Source: Clostridia bacterium (lineage in GTDB: Bacteria; Bacillota; Clostridia; Acetivibrionales; DSM-27016). Taken from it: a stretch of DNA of 54,681 bases. The stretch covers positions 1-54,681 of the forward strand of contig JAOAIJ010000037.1 in assembly GCA_026414765.1 (NCBI GenBank), in the 5' to 3' direction. How positions within the stretch are numbered: position 1 is the first letter of the stretch; every line of letters begins with the position of its first letter. The position numbers were made by a program, and so were the translations under genes. Below are positions 52,525 to 54,681 of this stretch, one piece after another. The notes beneath the pieces are model-generated. The model made no database searches and was not told the origin of the DNA. It saw only the letters and a list, made by a program, of their open reading frames with translations.

Positions 52525-54681
52525 ATGAGGTATATACCGAAAGTGGCTCTAACTGTTTTTCTTGCGATAACGGTAGTTGTTAGTATTTTTAGCTTTTCAT
52601 ATGCAGGAGATGTAACTGAAGATTTCGAGACTTGGGGTTTTTCAAATGGAACAAGTGCTTCACCAGAATACGTGCATAACGGATGGAAGTTTCAATCTTT
52701 TTATTTAGGTGCATCAGCTACACCTTCAGCAATAAAGCTAGTTACTAGCCCTGCTGCTTTATCATTAAGTGATGGTGCTCCGGTAGATGAATTAAGGATT
52801 ATAAAGATAAATGAGTTAGGCAATAATGTGCGTTTTATTTTTAAAGGCTTTTACTTCACCCGCACCACTCTAGCTCCGAGAAAGCTCAAGGTAACAGGTT
52901 GGAGGAATGGGGCACAGGTTACTGGAGAAATCTATTATGATTATGATGATTCAACACCTGATAATACATATTGTAATGTAATCAGTGATACTGGATTTCA
53001 GAATGTTGATGAAGTGAGGATTGCTGCTGATGAGGATGTAACAGAGTATAATAACAATAATGTAATAGATACTGTAAGAAAGCTTGATTTGTACTTTGAA
53101 GATTTTGTATATGATGCAACCCCTGTATCAAGTACAGCACCCATTCTTGGCAATATTTCCGGGGACAGTGCCAGTTATATTGAAGATTCCCCTCATGCCC
53201 TGCTTGATGCTGGGACGCCGGCTGCATTAACTGATGCAGATTCAACTAATATGAATGGAGGCAAGGTGACTGTTGAGATAAGCAGCAACCGTGTACCTGG
53301 CGAGGATGTGCTGTGCATTCAGAATCAGGGTGCAGGCAGTGGACAGATTGGAGTAAGCGGCAGTAATGTTACTTATGAAGGTACTACTATCGGTACATAT
53401 TCAGGTGGTACAGGTGTAAACAATCTGGTAGTATCTCTTAATACCAGTTCTAGTCCTGCAGCAATTCAGAGTCTGATACGTGCTCTCACCTACTCAAATA
53501 GCAATAATGCAAATCCGGATACTTCACAAAGGACAATTTCCGTAACGGTTGATGATGGTGGAGGCGGTATTTCTGGTACAGCGAATGTAACAGTTGATGT
53601 AACAAGAGCGAATGATGCACCGGCAGATATCGGCCTGTCAAACAGCAGTGTACCGGAAAGCGCCATATCTGGAAGTACAGTTGGAATATTGAGCAGCACT
53701 GATGTTGATATAGGAGATACAACCTTTACATATGCGTTGGTAAGTGGAGCAGGGGATACAGATAATGCAAGTTTCGCAATAGATGGCACTGCTTTAGAGA
53801 CAGCGGCAGGCTTTAACTATGAAGCAAAGAACAGCTACAGCATAAGGGTAAGGGCGACGGATGCCGGAGGGTTATGGTATGAGAAGCAGTTGACCATTGC
53901 AATAACCAATGTTAATGAAAATCCTACCGGGATAACACTTACAAACAGCACAATAGCTGAAAATAGTGCAACAGGAAGTGCAATAGGTACGTTTAGCAGC
54001 ACAGATACTGACGTGATAGACACATTTACATATGCGTTGGTAAGCGGAGCAGGTGATGCAGATAATGCGAGCTTTACAATAGATGGCAATATACTTAAAA
54101 CAAATACTACATTCAGTTATGCTGCAAAAAACAGTTACAGCATAAGGGTAAGGACAACGGATGCGGGAGGTCTGACATACGAAAGACAGTTCACAATAAG
54201 TATATCTGAAGTCAATGCAGCACCGTCAGATATTGCTATATCATCCAGCAGCATAGCAGAAAATAGTCCTTCAGAAAGTGCTGTAGGTAGTCTTAGTACT
54301 ACAGACTCAAATTCAGGAGATGTACTTTTTACATATGCATTGGTAAGCGGAGCAGGGGACACAGATAATGCAAGCTTCGCAATAGATGGCACTGCTTTAG
54401 AGACAGCGGCAGGCTTTAACTATGAAGCAAAGAACAGCTACAGCATAAGGGTAAGAGCGACGGATGCCGGAGGGTTATGGTATGAGAAGCAGTTTACCAT
54501 TACAATAACCAATGTAAATGAAACGCCTACAGACATTACTCTTTCAAATAACAGCATAGCAGAAAATACAGCATCAGGAAGCAGTGTAGGGACATTAGCC
54601 GGAATTGACCCTGATGCAGGAAGTAGCTTTACATATGCGTTGGTAAGCGGAGCAGGGGATACAGATAATGCAAGCTTCGCA
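52525..54681 (+). CDS. Large secreted cadherin-repeat surface protein, 3'-truncated by window edge
   Basis: Open from the ATG at 52525 to the last base (719 codons visible). Signal peptide about residues 1-29 (hydrophobic core ending FSYAGD). An N-terminal lectin-like beta region (about 35-205, starting EDFETWGF) is followed by a segment (about 210-370) with ASYIEDSP, TDADS, GQIGVSGSNVTYEG and a DGGGG turn, known from large secreted adhesins. Cadherin-type repeats of about 100 residues come next, each with TYALVSGAGD, SFAIDG and YSIRVRATDAGG motifs. The DNA of the repeats is highly similar. AGAGGT lies about 10 nt before the ATG; an earlier ATG at 52520 stops after two codons. Anchor domains would be beyond the window. 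Likely role: adhesion or polysaccharide binding. Confidence 0.85.
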   Translation, partial: MRYIPKVALTVFLAITVVVSIFSFSYAGDVTEDFETWGFSNGTSASPEYVHNGWKFQSFYLGASATPSAIKLVTSPAALSLSDGAPVDELRIIKINELGNNVRFIFKGFYFTRTTLAPRKLKVTGWRNGAQVTGEIYYDYDDSTPDNTYCNVISDTGFQNVDEVRIAADEDVTEYNNNNVIDTVRKLDLYFEDFVYDATPVSSTAPILGNISGDSASYIEDSPHALLDAGTPAALTDADSTNMNGGKVTVEISSNRVPGEDVLCIQNQGAGSGQIGVSGSNVTYEGTTIGTYSGGTGVNNLVVSLNTSSSPAAIQSLIRALTYSNSNNANPDTSQRTISVTVDDGGGGISGTANVTVDVTRANDAPADIGLSNSSVPESAISGSTVGILSSTDVDIGDTTFTYALVSGAGDTDNASFAIDGTALETAAGFNYEAKNSYSIRVRATDAGGLWYEKQLTIAITNVNENPTGITLTNSTIAENSATGSAIGTFSSTDTDVIDTFTYALVSGAGDADNASFTIDGNILKTNTTFSYAAKNSYSIRVRTTDAGGLTYERQFTISISEVNAAPSDIAISSSSIAENSPSESAVGSLSTTDSNSGDVLFTYALVSGAGDTDNASFAIDGTALETAAGFNYEAKNSYSIRVRATDAGGLWYEKQFTITITNVNETPTDITLSNNSIAENTASGSSVGTLAGIDPDAGSSFTYALVSGAGDTDNASFA
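53725..54681 (+). repeat. Tandem ~300-bp repeats within the cadherin-repeat gene
   Basis: Four units begin at 53725, 54025, 54328 and 54628 (periods 300, 303 and 300 bp), each starting TTTACATATGC. In the first about 165 bp, units 1 and 3 differ at only five positions, all synonymous third-codon changes. Unit 2 is more diverged. The array continues past the window. Confidence 0.9.

Noticed and set aside
53725-54681. CRISPR-like or intergenic tandem repeat
   Set aside because: The period is about 300 bp and the frame stays open, with cadherin-type protein motifs; it is a coding repeat.

Overview
The window is AT-rich DNA from a low-GC Gram-positive anaerobe of the class Clostridia. Supporting signs are strong AGGAGG-type ribosome binding sites, TTGACA/TATAAT promoters, a T-box leader, a TPP riboswitch, Bacillus-type LexA boxes, a ferredoxin-fused aldo/keto reductase, a ClpE-like chaperone and secreted multi-module amylases. 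A polysaccharide-degrading clostridium (cellulolytic cluster III or a relative) fits best, but the species cannot be read from the sequence.

Left third (1-16.3 kb), mostly DNA maintenance: a GyrB/ParE-like subunit cut by the window edge and its GyrA/ParC-like partner, which form a divergent type IIA topoisomerase pair; a Rad3/DinG-type helicase with an N-terminal nuclease-like domain; a membrane metallophosphoesterase; uvrB and uvrA, both with a LexA-type operator overlapping the -35 element; a GntR-type regulator; a large glutamine synthetase; and thiT under a TPP riboswitch.

Middle (16.3-41.7 kb): a phosphate module split in two. A DUF47-PiT pair (+ strand) and a seven-gene pstS-pstC-pstA-pstB-phoU-phoB-phoR operon (- strand) each have arrays of 7-bp Pho-type repeats spaced 11 bp. 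Between them lie a zinc-finger Clp ATPase and three secreted GH13 amylases with starch-binding modules. Amylases 1 and 3 are close paralogues with long leaders that share a four-codon mini-ORF. Divergent from pst are a chemoreceptor, an amidase-domain protein, a PAP2 phosphatase and a stand-alone receiver that has lost its phosphorylation residues; a convergent cheW follows.

Right third (41.8-54.7 kb): an aldo/keto reductase, argJ, a small membrane protein, a valine T-box controlling a small membrane protein plus valS, a methyltransferase-like protein, and a frameshifted lipoprotein-free membrane-anchored ORF. The end is an accessory surface locus: two very short tandem tail-collar proteins, a discoidin plus cadherin-like beta-sandwich protein without a signal peptide, and the start of a large secreted cadherin-repeat protein with about 300-bp internal repeats that runs off the window.

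The most unusual items are the compact collar/discoidin/cadherin cluster, the amylase leaders (mini-ORF, and a terminator inside the leader of amylase 3), the pseudo-receiver, and the Pho-repeat arrays at both phosphate loci.
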